Origin: Bilifractor porci | GTDB taxonomy: Bacteria > Bacillota > Clostridia > Lachnospirales > Lachnospiraceae | DNA length: 64,000 nt | Assembly (NCBI RefSeq): GCF_009696005.1 | Contig: NZ_VUMV01000005.1 | Span: 62,001-126,000 of the forward strand | Direction: 5' to 3' | In this document: piece after piece, positions 36,136-44,062 of the stretch | How positions within the stretch are numbered: position 1 is the first letter of the stretch | How the letters are laid out: every line of letters starts with the position of its first letter | Translations under genes and position numbers: made by a program | The notes under the pieces: model-generated | Database searches by the model: none | What the model was told of the DNA's origin: nothing | Seen by the model: the letters and a program-made list of their open reading frames with translations, nothing else

Positions 36136-36657
36136 AGTTAAAAATCTCCATTTTCCTTAACTGATGTTAAAAACCTTTAATGATCTAATCATACGCTTAT
36201 GCCTCCGTAAAATCAAGAGAGGGCGGACAGCTGATCCCTTTCAAGCGGCAGAAAGGCGCGGCACCCTGTCGGGCGGCGGGAGGATAAGGCGGCCTTCATC
36301 CGCTCGGAACACGAAAAAGGACGAAAGGTCATTGTCAACCATAGCAATCAGCCTCAGGAGCATGAGCAACGTACTGGATTCATCTGGCCGCATGTCCTTT
36401 GGTCAATTTGTCGGAGTACAGGAAAATAAAGAAAATACCGATGGATGCGGCATTGAGGGATATGGAGTAAGCGGCGTAAAAAAACTCTCTCCGCATATCA
36501 CGGAAAAATGTAACATAGGCAACGGATTTTTCTTCAAAAAGGCGCTATGATCTACCTGGAAAGCGGAAAACGGTTATTCCGGCAGATTCCTCCGGCAGCT
36601 AACGTGCTGCGCGGCAGTCTGGACCGGCCGGGTCGGAGATAATGGGAGGCGGTTGTT
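36136..36657. other. 522-base region without a convincing gene
   Basis: Contains the upstream region of the DtxR-type gene and, on the plus strand, TATGAT at 36546-36551 about 110 bases before the zinc-ribbon gene. A 128-codon open frame (36164-36550) has no ribosome-binding site, an irregular composition and no recognisable motif, and I treat it as chance. Confidence 0.5.
36157..36170 (-). promoter_or_regulatory. Inverted repeat TTAAC-N4-GTTAA upstream of the DtxR-type gene
   Basis: Five-base arms separated by TGAT, about 22 bases upstream of the start codon. A likely autoregulatory site, though its sequence differs from the GTTAG-type site downstream. Confidence 0.4.
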
Positions 36658-36960
36658 ATGATGATGTTCGGATGCCAGGGAAGGGATAAAACTCCTACGA
36701 TCAGAGAAAAAAAGTGTCCGAAGTGCGGACACACGATTGAAATTTTTTCCACCGATACAGAGGTGACCTGTGAGCACTGCGGAACGACAGTCTACAATGA
36801 CGCGCTCAGCTGTGTGCAGTGGTGCAAGTATGCAAAGCAGTGCGTCGGAGAAGATATGTATAACGCGATGATGGAAGTCGCGAAGAAGAACAAAGAGCGC
36901 CAGCTTGCGGAAGCGGCGGCACGCAAAGCCGCGAGAGAGGCGGAAGCTGCTGCGGTGTAA
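36658..36960 (+). CDS. Small zinc-ribbon protein
   Basis: 100 residues, ATG at 36658 (two more ATGs follow in frame), GGGAGG upstream. Two CxxC pairs, KKCPKCGHTIEIF and VTCEHCGTTV, form a zinc ribbon. A further Cys-rich segment, SCVQWCKYAKQCVG, follows, then a basic Ala-rich helix. Similar short proteins occur in anaerobes, but I know of no established function. Metal or nucleic-acid binding is plausible from the ribbon. It forms a one-gene transcript closed by a strong terminator and lies near a metal regulator. Confidence 0.8.
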   Translation: MMMFGCQGRDKTPTIREKKCPKCGHTIEIFSTDTEVTCEHCGTTVYNDALSCVQWCKYAKQCVGEDMYNAMMEVAKKNKERQLAEAAARKAAREAEAAAV

Positions 36961-37007
36961 AATCGCAATCCGGCCGTCACCTCCGTCGGCCGGTGCGCTT
37001 ACTGGAT

Positions 37008-37079
37008 AAAAAGGGCTGCTGTCCTGTATGCCGGGCACATGAATCATTCATGTCCCGCTTCGGACAGCAGCCCTTTTTT
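37008..37079 (+). terminator. Strong two-tier intrinsic terminator between convergent genes
   Basis: AAAAAGGGCTGCTGTCC (37008-37024) pairs with GGACAGCAGCCCTTTTTT (37062-37079). An inner hairpin, GGGCACATGAA/TTCATGTCCC, fills the loop. It lies after the zinc-ribbon gene and 100 bases below the stop of asnB. Confidence 0.9.
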
Positions 37080-37185
37080 ATTTTTCATGCAGCATCACCC
37101 TGAATGCCTGTCAGATCTTAATCATGCGAACCGTTTGACTTTTGTGACCCAGGGCTCTGCGTTACATACCCGGCGGCCGCCGGAT

Positions 37186-39084
37186 TCAGGCGTAAACCTT
37201 GTTTCTCCGGCGTTCCTCGATGGCAAGCTCGTCCTCGATGCTCACGCTGCAGCCGCCTTCGGTAAAGTATTCCCGGTACCAGAGAAGGAACATATAGACC
37301 ACCCAGATATGGCGGGCGTAATCCTCTTTCCCGGATTTATGCGCGTCCAGAATCCTGACCAGTTCATCCGTGTGGAAGAATTTTTCTGCCTCCGGACTGG
37401 TAAATTCCTTCTTTACAATCTCGTAGTATTTATCAGTGCGAAGCCAGATCCGGATCGGAACAGGGAAGCCAAGCTTCTTTTTGGATGCCTGTCTGTCTGA
37501 GAGATAGCGGTGCGCGGCCTCGCGGAAACATACCTTTGTGTTTTCGTCATTGATTTTCTCGGAAAGAGGTATCTTTCTTGCCAGTTCAAAAACCTTGCGG
37601 TCCAGGAACGGAACACGGCTCTCCAGGGAATGTGCCATGCTCATCTTGTCTGCTTTCAGCAGAATATCGCCGATCAGCCAGAAGTTCAGATCAATATACT
37701 GCATTTTTTCCGGATCTTTCAGATCCTTTACCTTATCGTAGTAAGGCTTTGTTAAATACTTCGGATCGGAATCCGGTGTGGGATAGCGAAGGACCCGGTT
37801 CCGCTGCTCGGTGGAGTAAACATTGGCATTGCCGATGAAGCGCTCTTCCACGCTTTGTGAACCGCGGAGAATAAAGCCCTTCCCCTTCGGATGTCCCGGG
37901 ATATGCTTTACTATGGAAGCAAGTCCCTTCCGGAAACCTTTCGGGAGCTTTTCATAGCGCGCCAGAGACATGGGCTCGTGGTAAATGACATAGCCGCCGA
38001 ACAGCTCATCCGATCCCTCTCCGGAAAGGATAACCTTAACCTTGTCCGCAGCCATGCGGTCTACAAAATACAGGGCAGAGGCAGAGGCGTCGGCCAGGGG
38101 CTCGTCCATGTAGTACTGGATTTTCGGAAGCTCCTTCCAATATTCCTCGGTGCTGATCACCATGCTCTCATTGTCAATGCCAAGGCTCTTGGAAAGCTCC
38201 TGCGCATAGGGGATTTCGTTGTAGGTTTCATAATCAAATCCGACGGTAAAGGTGTGCTGGCCGTGGAACTGCGTGGCCACGTAGCTGGAATCCACACCGC
38301 TGGACAGGAGAGAGGCAACCTCTACGTCGCTGACCATGTGATAGCGGATGGAGTCCTGCAGGGTCTTGTCAATCTGGTCGATCAGCTCTTCGTGGTTTAC
38401 CGGCTGGTCCGTGGGGGCAAGCATGGGATCAAAATAGCGGCAGATTTCCATTTCCCCGTTTTTCCAGCGCATGTAGTGGCCGGGCATCAGCTTGAAGATT
38501 CCTTTGAAGAAAGTCTCCGGCAGAACCGAGTACTCGAACGACAGATACTGTTCCAGAGCCTGAAGATTCACTTCTTTGTGATAGCCGGGAAACTCCAGGA
38601 TGCTTTTGATCTCCGAGCCGTATACCAGGTGACCGTCAATTTCCGTGAAATAAAACGGCTTGATGCCGAACATATCGCGTGCCGCAAACAATTCCTTTTT
38701 CCGGATATCCCAGATAACAAAAGCAAACATGCCGCGGAGCCGGTCCAGAAGCTTCTCGCCCCACTCCTCATAGCCGTGAAGCAGGACTTCTGTATCTGCC
38801 TTATTGCTGAAAATATGCCCTTTGGCAATCAGCTCCTCTTTCAGCTCCTTATAGTTATAGATCTCACCGTTGAAGGTAATGACCAGACTTTTATCCTCAT
38901 TGAACATCGGCTGGTCGCCGGTGTTCAGGTCAATGATGGACAGGCGGCGGAATCCCATGGTCATATCTTCGTTGATAAACTGCCCGCCCCCGTCAGGCCC
39001 CCGGTGAATAATCCGGTTCATCATATTCGTAAGGACGGTTTTTCCGTCCGGAAGAGTTCCTGTAAATCCGCAGATTCCACACAT
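37186..39084 (-). CDS. asnB: Asparagine synthase (glutamine-hydrolysing)
   Basis: 632 residues from the ATG at 39082-39084 after GAAAGGAG; a longer frame from 39153 would destroy the N-terminal nucleophile. MCGICGFTG supplies Cys2 of the glutaminase domain, followed by NGEIYNYKELKEEL. The synthetase domain has the PP-loop SLLSSGVDSSYVA and LSGEGSDELFGGY. It makes asparagine from aspartate and glutamine. Some homologues amidate peptidoglycan or natural products; length and start fit general AsnB. No T-box core was seen in the leader. Confidence 0.95.
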   Translation of the reverse strand: MCGICGFTGTLPDGKTVLTNMMNRIIHRGPDGGGQFINEDMTMGFRRLSIIDLNTGDQPMFNEDKSLVITFNGEIYNYKELKEELIAKGHIFSNKADTEVLLHGYEEWGEKLLDRLRGMFAFVIWDIRKKELFAARDMFGIKPFYFTEIDGHLVYGSEIKSILEFPGYHKEVNLQALEQYLSFEYSVLPETFFKGIFKLMPGHYMRWKNGEMEICRYFDPMLAPTDQPVNHEELIDQIDKTLQDSIRYHMVSDVEVASLLSSGVDSSYVATQFHGQHTFTVGFDYETYNEIPYAQELSKSLGIDNESMVISTEEYWKELPKIQYYMDEPLADASASALYFVDRMAADKVKVILSGEGSDELFGGYVIYHEPMSLARYEKLPKGFRKGLASIVKHIPGHPKGKGFILRGSQSVEERFIGNANVYSTEQRNRVLRYPTPDSDPKYLTKPYYDKVKDLKDPEKMQYIDLNFWLIGDILLKADKMSMAHSLESRVPFLDRKVFELARKIPLSEKINDENTKVCFREAAHRYLSDRQASKKKLGFPVPIRIWLRTDKYYEIVKKEFTSPEAEKFFHTDELVRILDAHKSGKEDYARHIWVVYMFLLWYREYFTEGGCSVSIEDELAIEERRRNKVYA

Positions 39085-39219
39085 GTGCGCGACTCCTTTC
39101 AGCTGCTGACTCTGCGCCCGCAGGGAAATATCTTCAAAATAGAAATAAATCATGAAGGCGCTTTTTAATTCCTCTCCCCGGTTCAGCGGATAGCCGGAAC
39201 CAGGGTTCAGTTAACAGAT

Positions 39220-39248
39220 AGTATAGAGCAGACGGGAAATACCCGCAA
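39220..39248 (-). promoter_or_regulatory. Promoter of asnB
   Basis: On the minus strand TTGCGG (39243-39248), 17 bases, TATACT (39220-39225). Confidence 0.65.
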
Positions 39249-39271
39249 GTAAGAAAATAAAGTACTTGCGG
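39243..39271. promoter_or_regulatory. Perfect inverted repeat overlapping the asnB -35 box
   Basis: CCGCAAGTA (39243-39251) and TACTTGCGG (39263-39271), nine-base arms with an 11-base spacer. One arm contains the -35, so a bound protein would repress asnB. Confidence 0.55.
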
Positions 39272-39392
39272 CGATGCGAGAGCTCTTTTAAGCAGAGGAA
39301 CAGCGCGAGAGACTCATGCGTACACAGGTAAGAAAGAAGCCCTGCCGCGTTTCAGGGTTACATTTTTGCGAAAGTGGGAAAACGCGGCTCCA

Positions 39393-39420
39393 TTTCGGAC
39401 GAAAACAGCAGTTTGTCCCA
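39393..39420 (+). promoter_or_regulatory. Spaced dyad motif shared by both radical SAM promoters (copy 2)
   Basis: TTTCGGAC (39393-39400), 13 bases, TGTCCCA (39414-39420). It ends 22 bases before the -10, close to the -35 position, where no good -35 hexamer exists. That is typical of an activator-dependent promoter. Confidence 0.55.
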
Positions 39421-39442
39421 TGAATTCCCGTAAAATTCGGAC

Positions 39443-39448
39443 TATAAT
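39443..39448 (+). promoter_or_regulatory. -10 element of radical SAM gene 2
   Basis: TATAAT at 39443-39448, 29 bases before the ATG at 39478. The -35 region (about 39420-39425, ATGAAT) is poor. Confidence 0.6.
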
Positions 39449-39477
39449 ACGCCTGTGTTTAACTAAAGGAGGATACT

Positions 39478-40950
39478 ATGGCTTCTAAAATTCAGGAACT
39501 GGGACATGCGGCAGAGCGTCAGGCGATTGGCGTTGTCATTGATGGCCTGGTTAGAGATGTAAAGAAAAGTTCTGACAAGAGAAAAACTTATCTGAAGTTC
39601 ATGGATCTTGCGGAAAAATTCTTCGGAAAATCTTTCACACCGGAGAAAATCGCTGCGGTTAAGGCGGCAATCCAGGATCCGGACAACCGTTGGATGAAGT
39701 TTATTGATAAAACGATCGATGAAATCAATCCGAAATTTGCCAAAATGACGCTTCTGAATCTCGGTTACGAGGCTTTCCTTCGCGGAACCAAGACGATTCG
39801 GGAGAACAGGGAAAAATACAACTGCAATATTCCGTGGCTGATTCTGTTCGATCCGACCTCTGCCTGCAATATGCACTGTGCCGGATGCTGGTCCGGAACT
39901 TACGGACATAAAAATAATCTGTCCTTTGAAGATATGGACAAAATTGTTACCCAGGGCAAGGAGCTCGGCGTGTATCTTTACCTCATGACAGGCGGAGAGC
40001 CCATGGTGCGGAAAAAAGATATCCTCCGGCTGATCAAGAAGCATAATGACTGCTATTTTGCGGCATTCTCCAATTCTACGCTGATTGACGAGGAACTCTG
40101 CAAACAGCTGGTAGAGCTTGGAAACATGACTTTCTTCCTTTCTATTGAGGGAACGGAGGAGACAAACGACGGACGCCGCGGAAACGGTCACTACGCGGCA
40201 GTGATGAAGGCTATGGATCTTCTGAAGAAGTATGGAATCCTGTTCGGTACTTCCGTCTGCTACACCAGGGCGAATATCGACGCGGTTACCAGCGACGAGT
40301 TCTTCCACATGCTGGAGCGCAAGGGAGCGAAGTTCGGCTTCTACTTCCATTACATGCCGACCGGAAAAAACGCAGTTCCGGATCTGCTTCCGACTCCGGA
40401 GCAGAGAAAGTATATGATCGAGCGTATCCGCTATATTCGCTCGGATAAGAGTGATATTCAGTTCTATCCCATGGACTTCCAGAATGACGGGGAGTATGTG
40501 GGAGGCTGTATCGCAGGAGGAAGAAACTACTTCCATATCAATTCCAGCGGTGACGCGGAGCCCTGCGTATTTATTCACTACTCTAACACAAACATTCACC
40601 AGAATTCTGTTCTGGAAATGCTGCAGAGCCCGCTGTTTATGGCATATCATGAGGGCCAGCCGTTCAACAGAAATCATCTGCGTCCCTGTCCCATGCTGGA
40701 GAATCCGCAGCTGCTGCGGGAGATGGTTGCGAAGACCGGGGCACACCAGACCAATGAAGAGGCTCCGGAATCCGCGGATGAGCTTTGCGCAAAGTGCGAC
40801 GATTACGCAAAGAACTGGAAGCCGGTTGCCGATGAGATCTGGGCATCCGAGGTTCATAAAAAACCGACCTACGAGAATTATACGAAAGAAAAGAGGGAAC
40901 ATCCGGATCTTGCCGCATTCGAGCATGCGGACGGAACCAATCACATCTGA
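39478..40950 (+). CDS. Radical SAM protein with SPASM-like C-terminal cluster region (paralogue 2)
   Basis: 490 residues, ATG at 39478 after AAAGGAGG. It has the same architecture as the gene at 25112-26503: a helical N-terminus (about 115 residues), CNMHCAGC (C130, C134, C137), LMTGGEPMVRK, then GGCIAGG, AEPCVF, LRPCPMLENP and an extra CAKC pair near residue 440. Long stretches are identical or similar (FDPTSACN, SFEDMDKIVT, MDFQNDGE), so the two share one fold and probably one type of chemistry. It is monocistronic, with its own promoter and a three-tier terminator. The substrate is unknown. Confidence 0.87.
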   Translation: MASKIQELGHAAERQAIGVVIDGLVRDVKKSSDKRKTYLKFMDLAEKFFGKSFTPEKIAAVKAAIQDPDNRWMKFIDKTIDEINPKFAKMTLLNLGYEAFLRGTKTIRENREKYNCNIPWLILFDPTSACNMHCAGCWSGTYGHKNNLSFEDMDKIVTQGKELGVYLYLMTGGEPMVRKKDILRLIKKHNDCYFAAFSNSTLIDEELCKQLVELGNMTFFLSIEGTEETNDGRRGNGHYAAVMKAMDLLKKYGILFGTSVCYTRANIDAVTSDEFFHMLERKGAKFGFYFHYMPTGKNAVPDLLPTPEQRKYMIERIRYIRSDKSDIQFYPMDFQNDGEYVGGCIAGGRNYFHINSSGDAEPCVFIHYSNTNIHQNSVLEMLQSPLFMAYHEGQPFNRNHLRPCPMLENPQLLREMVAKTGAHQTNEEAPESADELCAKCDDYAKNWKPVADEIWASEVHKKPTYENYTKEKREHPDLAAFEHADGTNHI

Positions 40951-40996
40951 TGTCTGATTCCGGAAAGCCGGACAGAACTTTTGTGCCGGGCTTTTG

Positions 40997-41068
40997 GACT
41001 GCCGCTTCACACGCGTTCAGAATGAATTTATTATGATTCATCTGGCGCGTGCGGGGCGGCAGTCTTTT
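40997..41068 (+). terminator. Three-tier hairpin terminator of radical SAM gene 2
   Basis: GACTGCCGC (40997-41005) pairs with GCGGCAGTC (41056-41064), ACGCG (41011-41015) with CGCGT (41046-41050), and ATGAAT with ATTCAT in the loop. TTTT follows. Confidence 0.85.
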
Positions 41069-41075
41069 GCTGTGC

Positions 41076-41104
41076 TTGCGGGACCCTGCTGTTTCCGATA
41101 GAAT
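41076..41104 (+). promoter_or_regulatory. Promoter of the sugar-nucleotide cassette
   Basis: TTGCGG (41076-41081), 17 bases, TAGAAT (41099-41104), about 48 bases before the ATG at 41152. Confidence 0.55.
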
Positions 41105-41151
41105 GTAGAAGAATATGAGGGAAAGATGCGTTTGCCGGATGGGGGATTAGA

Positions 41152-43005
41152 ATGAAATTATCAGATTATGTGACACAGTTTCTGGTGGAAAACGGTATTA
41201 CAACGGCGTTTATGGTGCCGGGCGGACTTGCCATGCACCTGAATGATTCTTTTAAGTCTGAGAAAAGACTTCACTGCGTGCTGAACCATCACGAACAGGC
41301 TTGCGCCATGGCGGCAGAAGGATATGCCAGGGTGAACAACCGGATGGCAGTCGTTTCTACAACCGGCGGGCCGGCAGCGACAAATGCGCTGACAGGAGTG
41401 CTCTGCGCCTGGCAGGATTCGATTCCGCTTCTGGTCATCAGCGGGAATTCCCGTCTGGCGACGATGGCATGTGAATCCGGCCTGACGCTGAGAAGCAGAG
41501 GGATCCAGGAGTGCGAGATTGTGCGGGTGGCGGAGCCGATCACCAAATATGCCGTGATGATCAAGAACCCGGATACGATCCGGTATCACATGGAAAAAGC
41601 TTTCTGCCTGGCCAGAGTGGGGCGGCCCGGACCATGCTGGATTGATATTCCGATGGATATTCAGACAAAAGACATTTCCCCGGAATCGCAGGAGGGCTAT
41701 GGCTTTTTTACCGGACGCGTGTATACGGCTGACGGCTGGAAAGACTGCGCGGAAAAAACGGAATCCGGATTTGAATGTCCGGAGGAACTGGCCAAAACCG
41801 TGCTGGAACATCTGCGGACTGCCCGGAGGCCGGTCCTGTTTGCCGGGAATGGAATCCGGCTGGGCGGGGCACACAGAGATTTCATGCTCTTTGCGGAAAA
41901 AACAGGGATTCCCGTCGTGGACGGAATGAGCTCCGTGGATGCGTTTCCGACAGATTCGGAGCTGTTTGCGGGGAGGTGCGGAACCACCGGAACACGGCCG
42001 GGAAATTTTGCCGTCCAGAACAGCGATGTCATCCTGTCTCTCGGAAGCAGGCTGAACTATAATCAGACCGGTTTTGACGGTGTGTGGGGACGCAATGCAT
42101 TCCGTATGATCAATGATATTGATCCGGAGGAGATCCGGAAGGATACGGTTCACGCGGATCTGGCGCTTGCCTGTGACGTGAAGAGCCTTCTGGATAAACT
42201 GAACGGGCTTCTGGACACCGCAGAGGCGCCGCTGCTCCGCGAGCGCTATGCGGGCTGGCGGAGCATGTGTCTGGAGTGGCGGAGAAACTATCCCCTTGTA
42301 AATAAGGAGAAGATGCTGCCCGGAAAGGCGAATATTTATCATCTTGCGGATGTCCTGACCGGAAAACTCCCGTTGGAAAGTACCATGGTGGTATCCGCCG
42401 GCCAGTCGCGGATCATTTTCAGCCAGGCCGCCAATATCCGGGAGGGACAGCGCTTTCTGGCCAATGCCACGACAGCCAGCATGGGCTACGGGCTTCCCGC
42501 AGGAATCGGTGCTGCGCTGGCGGCGCCGGAGAGGCTGACGGCTGTTGTTACCGGAGAGGGCAGCATCCAGATGAATCTGCAGGAGCTGCAGACGATTGTG
42601 CACAACCGCATTCCGCTGAAGATTGTCCTGATCAATAATGGCGGCTACCATACGGTGAAACAGACACAGCACAATTATTTCCATGATAATTTTATCGGCA
42701 TCGGTCCGGAGTCCGGTGATATCAGTTTTCCCTTTATGGAAAAAATAGCGGGCGCGTATGGAATCCCTTATATCAGCGTCCGCAGAAACGAGGATGTGGA
42801 CAGGTTTGTGGACCGCATTCTTGCGTCAGAAGGGGTGCTGCTGGCGGAGGCATTTGTAGATCCCGCGCAGACTACGGACCCGAAGGCAAGTACAAGAAAA
42901 CTCCCGTCAGGAGAAATGGTTTCCGCCCCGCTGGAAGATATGGCGCCGTTCCTTGACCGGGAAGAGCTGAAGAAAATTATGGAAGTGGGAGAAAAGAATG
43001 AGTGA
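41152..43005 (+). CDS. ThDP-dependent enzyme, acetolactate-synthase-like (possible YerE-type sugar enzyme)
   Basis: 617 residues, ATG at 41152. Three ThDP-enzyme domains are visible: N-terminal pyrimidine-binding part with the conserved Glu in HHEQACAMAAEGYARV, a central part, and the C-terminal diphosphate-binding motif GEGSIQMNLQELQTIVHNRIPLKIVLINN (the GDG-like start here reads GEG). Such proteins include acetolactate synthase and YerE/AviX-type enzymes that add a two-carbon branch to CDP-sugars. The downstream SDR and CDP-glucose 4,6-dehydratase favour the sugar role over branched-chain amino acids; no ilvN, ilvC or ilvD gene is nearby. This assignment is inference. Confidence 0.75.
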   Translation: MKLSDYVTQFLVENGITTAFMVPGGLAMHLNDSFKSEKRLHCVLNHHEQACAMAAEGYARVNNRMAVVSTTGGPAATNALTGVLCAWQDSIPLLVISGNSRLATMACESGLTLRSRGIQECEIVRVAEPITKYAVMIKNPDTIRYHMEKAFCLARVGRPGPCWIDIPMDIQTKDISPESQEGYGFFTGRVYTADGWKDCAEKTESGFECPEELAKTVLEHLRTARRPVLFAGNGIRLGGAHRDFMLFAEKTGIPVVDGMSSVDAFPTDSELFAGRCGTTGTRPGNFAVQNSDVILSLGSRLNYNQTGFDGVWGRNAFRMINDIDPEEIRKDTVHADLALACDVKSLLDKLNGLLDTAEAPLLRERYAGWRSMCLEWRRNYPLVNKEKMLPGKANIYHLADVLTGKLPLESTMVVSAGQSRIIFSQAANIREGQRFLANATTASMGYGLPAGIGAALAAPERLTAVVTGEGSIQMNLQELQTIVHNRIPLKIVLINNGGYHTVKQTQHNYFHDNFIGIGPESGDISFPFMEKIAGAYGIPYISVRRNEDVDRFVDRILASEGVLLAEAFVDPAQTTDPKASTRKLPSGEMVSAPLEDMAPFLDREELKKIMEVGEKNE

Positions 43006-43954
43006 GACACAGAAACGGGTGGTTATTACGGGCCCGACGGGGCTGATCGGCCGCGCGCTGATCCGGCAGTGTGTGTTAAACCATACGGAGGTATACGCGG
43101 TGATCCGGCCGGGATCCAGACGGATGTCGGTTCTTCCGGAACATCCGCTGATTCATAAGCTGGAGTGTGACCTGTCGGATCTGGATTCGCTGCCGGGCAG
43201 TATTCCGGAGCGGTGTGATGTCTTTTATCACCTTGGCTGGGGGCATACCGGGCGCGCAAAAAACGGCGATGTGAAATTTCAGACAGAGAATATTGATTTT
43301 ACGATTGACGCGCTGCGCTCTGCTGCCGCGCTTTCCTGCAGGCTTTTTATCGGCGCGGGCAGCCAGGCCGAGTACGGGCCGCTGAATCTGGACAGGATTT
43401 CCCCCGATACGCCGGAGCATCCGGCTGCGGCTTACGGAATCTGCAAATACGCGGCAGGAAGGCTGGCGCGGCTGGAAGGAGAGAAGCTGGGAATTCCGGT
43501 GGTATGGATGCGGATCTTCAGCACATACGGAATCGGGGACAAGGAAGACATGCTGATGGGTTTTCTTGTCAGAAAAATGATCCGGGGAGAGCATATTGCC
43601 ATGACGCAGGGAATCCAGGAGTGGGACTATCTGAATGCCGACGACGCCGGGCGCGCGTTTTATCTGGCAGGGGAACGCTGCGGGAAATCAGCGGTGTACT
43701 GCCTGGGCAGCGGACAGAAAAAGCCTCTGCGTGAGTATGTGGAAGAGGCGGCACGACTCTCCGGCTACCGGCTCCCTGTCGGGTACGGGGAAGTTCCCTA
43801 TACCGGGAACAGCGTGATGAAGCTCTGTGCGGATATCAGCTCTCTGACAAGGGATACCGGATTTGTGCCCCGGATAAGTTTTACGGAAGGGATCAGGGAA
43901 CTGATCGAAGAATGCAGAAGGGAGTGTGGGCCGGAGCAGGAAGAACTGTCTTAG
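42998..43954 (+). CDS. NAD(P)-dependent sugar epimerase/reductase (extended SDR)
   Basis: 318 residues, ATG at 42998 overlapping the previous gene by eight bases. N-terminal Rossmann motif TGPTGLIGRAL (TGxxGxxG), then the catalytic Tyr/Lys in YGICKYAAG with Ser in GAGSQAEYG. Extended SDRs act on nucleotide sugars as epimerases, dehydratases or reductases. Translational coupling to the ThDP enzyme suggests it reduces or epimerises that enzyme's keto-sugar product, as YerF does in yersiniose synthesis; this is inferred from context. Confidence 0.82.
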   Translation: MSETQKRVVITGPTGLIGRALIRQCVLNHTEVYAVIRPGSRRMSVLPEHPLIHKLECDLSDLDSLPGSIPERCDVFYHLGWGHTGRAKNGDVKFQTENIDFTIDALRSAAALSCRLFIGAGSQAEYGPLNLDRISPDTPEHPAAAYGICKYAAGRLARLEGEKLGIPVVWMRIFSTYGIGDKEDMLMGFLVRKMIRGEHIAMTQGIQEWDYLNADDAGRAFYLAGERCGKSAVYCLGSGQKKPLREYVEEAARLSGYRLPVGYGEVPYTGNSVMKLCADISSLTRDTGFVPRISFTEGIRELIEECRRECGPEQEELS

Positions 43955-44031
43955 GCACCGCTGTCCGAAGTACATGGGAAAACGAAAAACAGACGGGGAC
44001 TGTCTCAGGCACAGTTGCCGAAAATGCATGG
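43945..44031 (+). repeat. Imperfect direct repeat between the SDR and rfbG genes
   Basis: ACTGTCTTAGGCACCG at 43945 and ACTGTCTCAGGCACAG at 43999 start two related segments of about 33 bases with a period of 54. The first includes the SDR stop codon. It looks like a small duplication in the junction. Confidence 0.5.
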
Positions 44032-44062
44032 TATAAAAAACGTATGAGCGGAGGGGTAGAAA

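Larger units (their letters stand above)
39085..39477. other. 393-base divergent intergenic region between asnB and radical SAM gene 2
   Basis: Holds the asnB promoter with an overlapping inverted repeat, a 129-base asnB leader that can form a GGTTC/GAACC stem, and the radical SAM promoter with the shared motif. No ORF is supported. Confidence 0.6.

Noticed and set aside
36164-36550. 128-codon open frame upstream of the zinc-ribbon gene
   Set aside because: No ribosome-binding site, low-quality composition and no motif; it starts within the operator region of the DtxR-type gene.
39085-39220. T-box leader upstream of asnB
   Set aside because: No AGGGTGG-type T-box sequence and no specifier-type stem could be found on the minus strand.
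41152-43005. ilvB acetolactate synthase of branched-chain amino acid synthesis
   Set aside because: No ilvN, ilvC or ilvD gene nearby and direct coupling with nucleotide-sugar enzymes; the sugar role fits better, though not proven.
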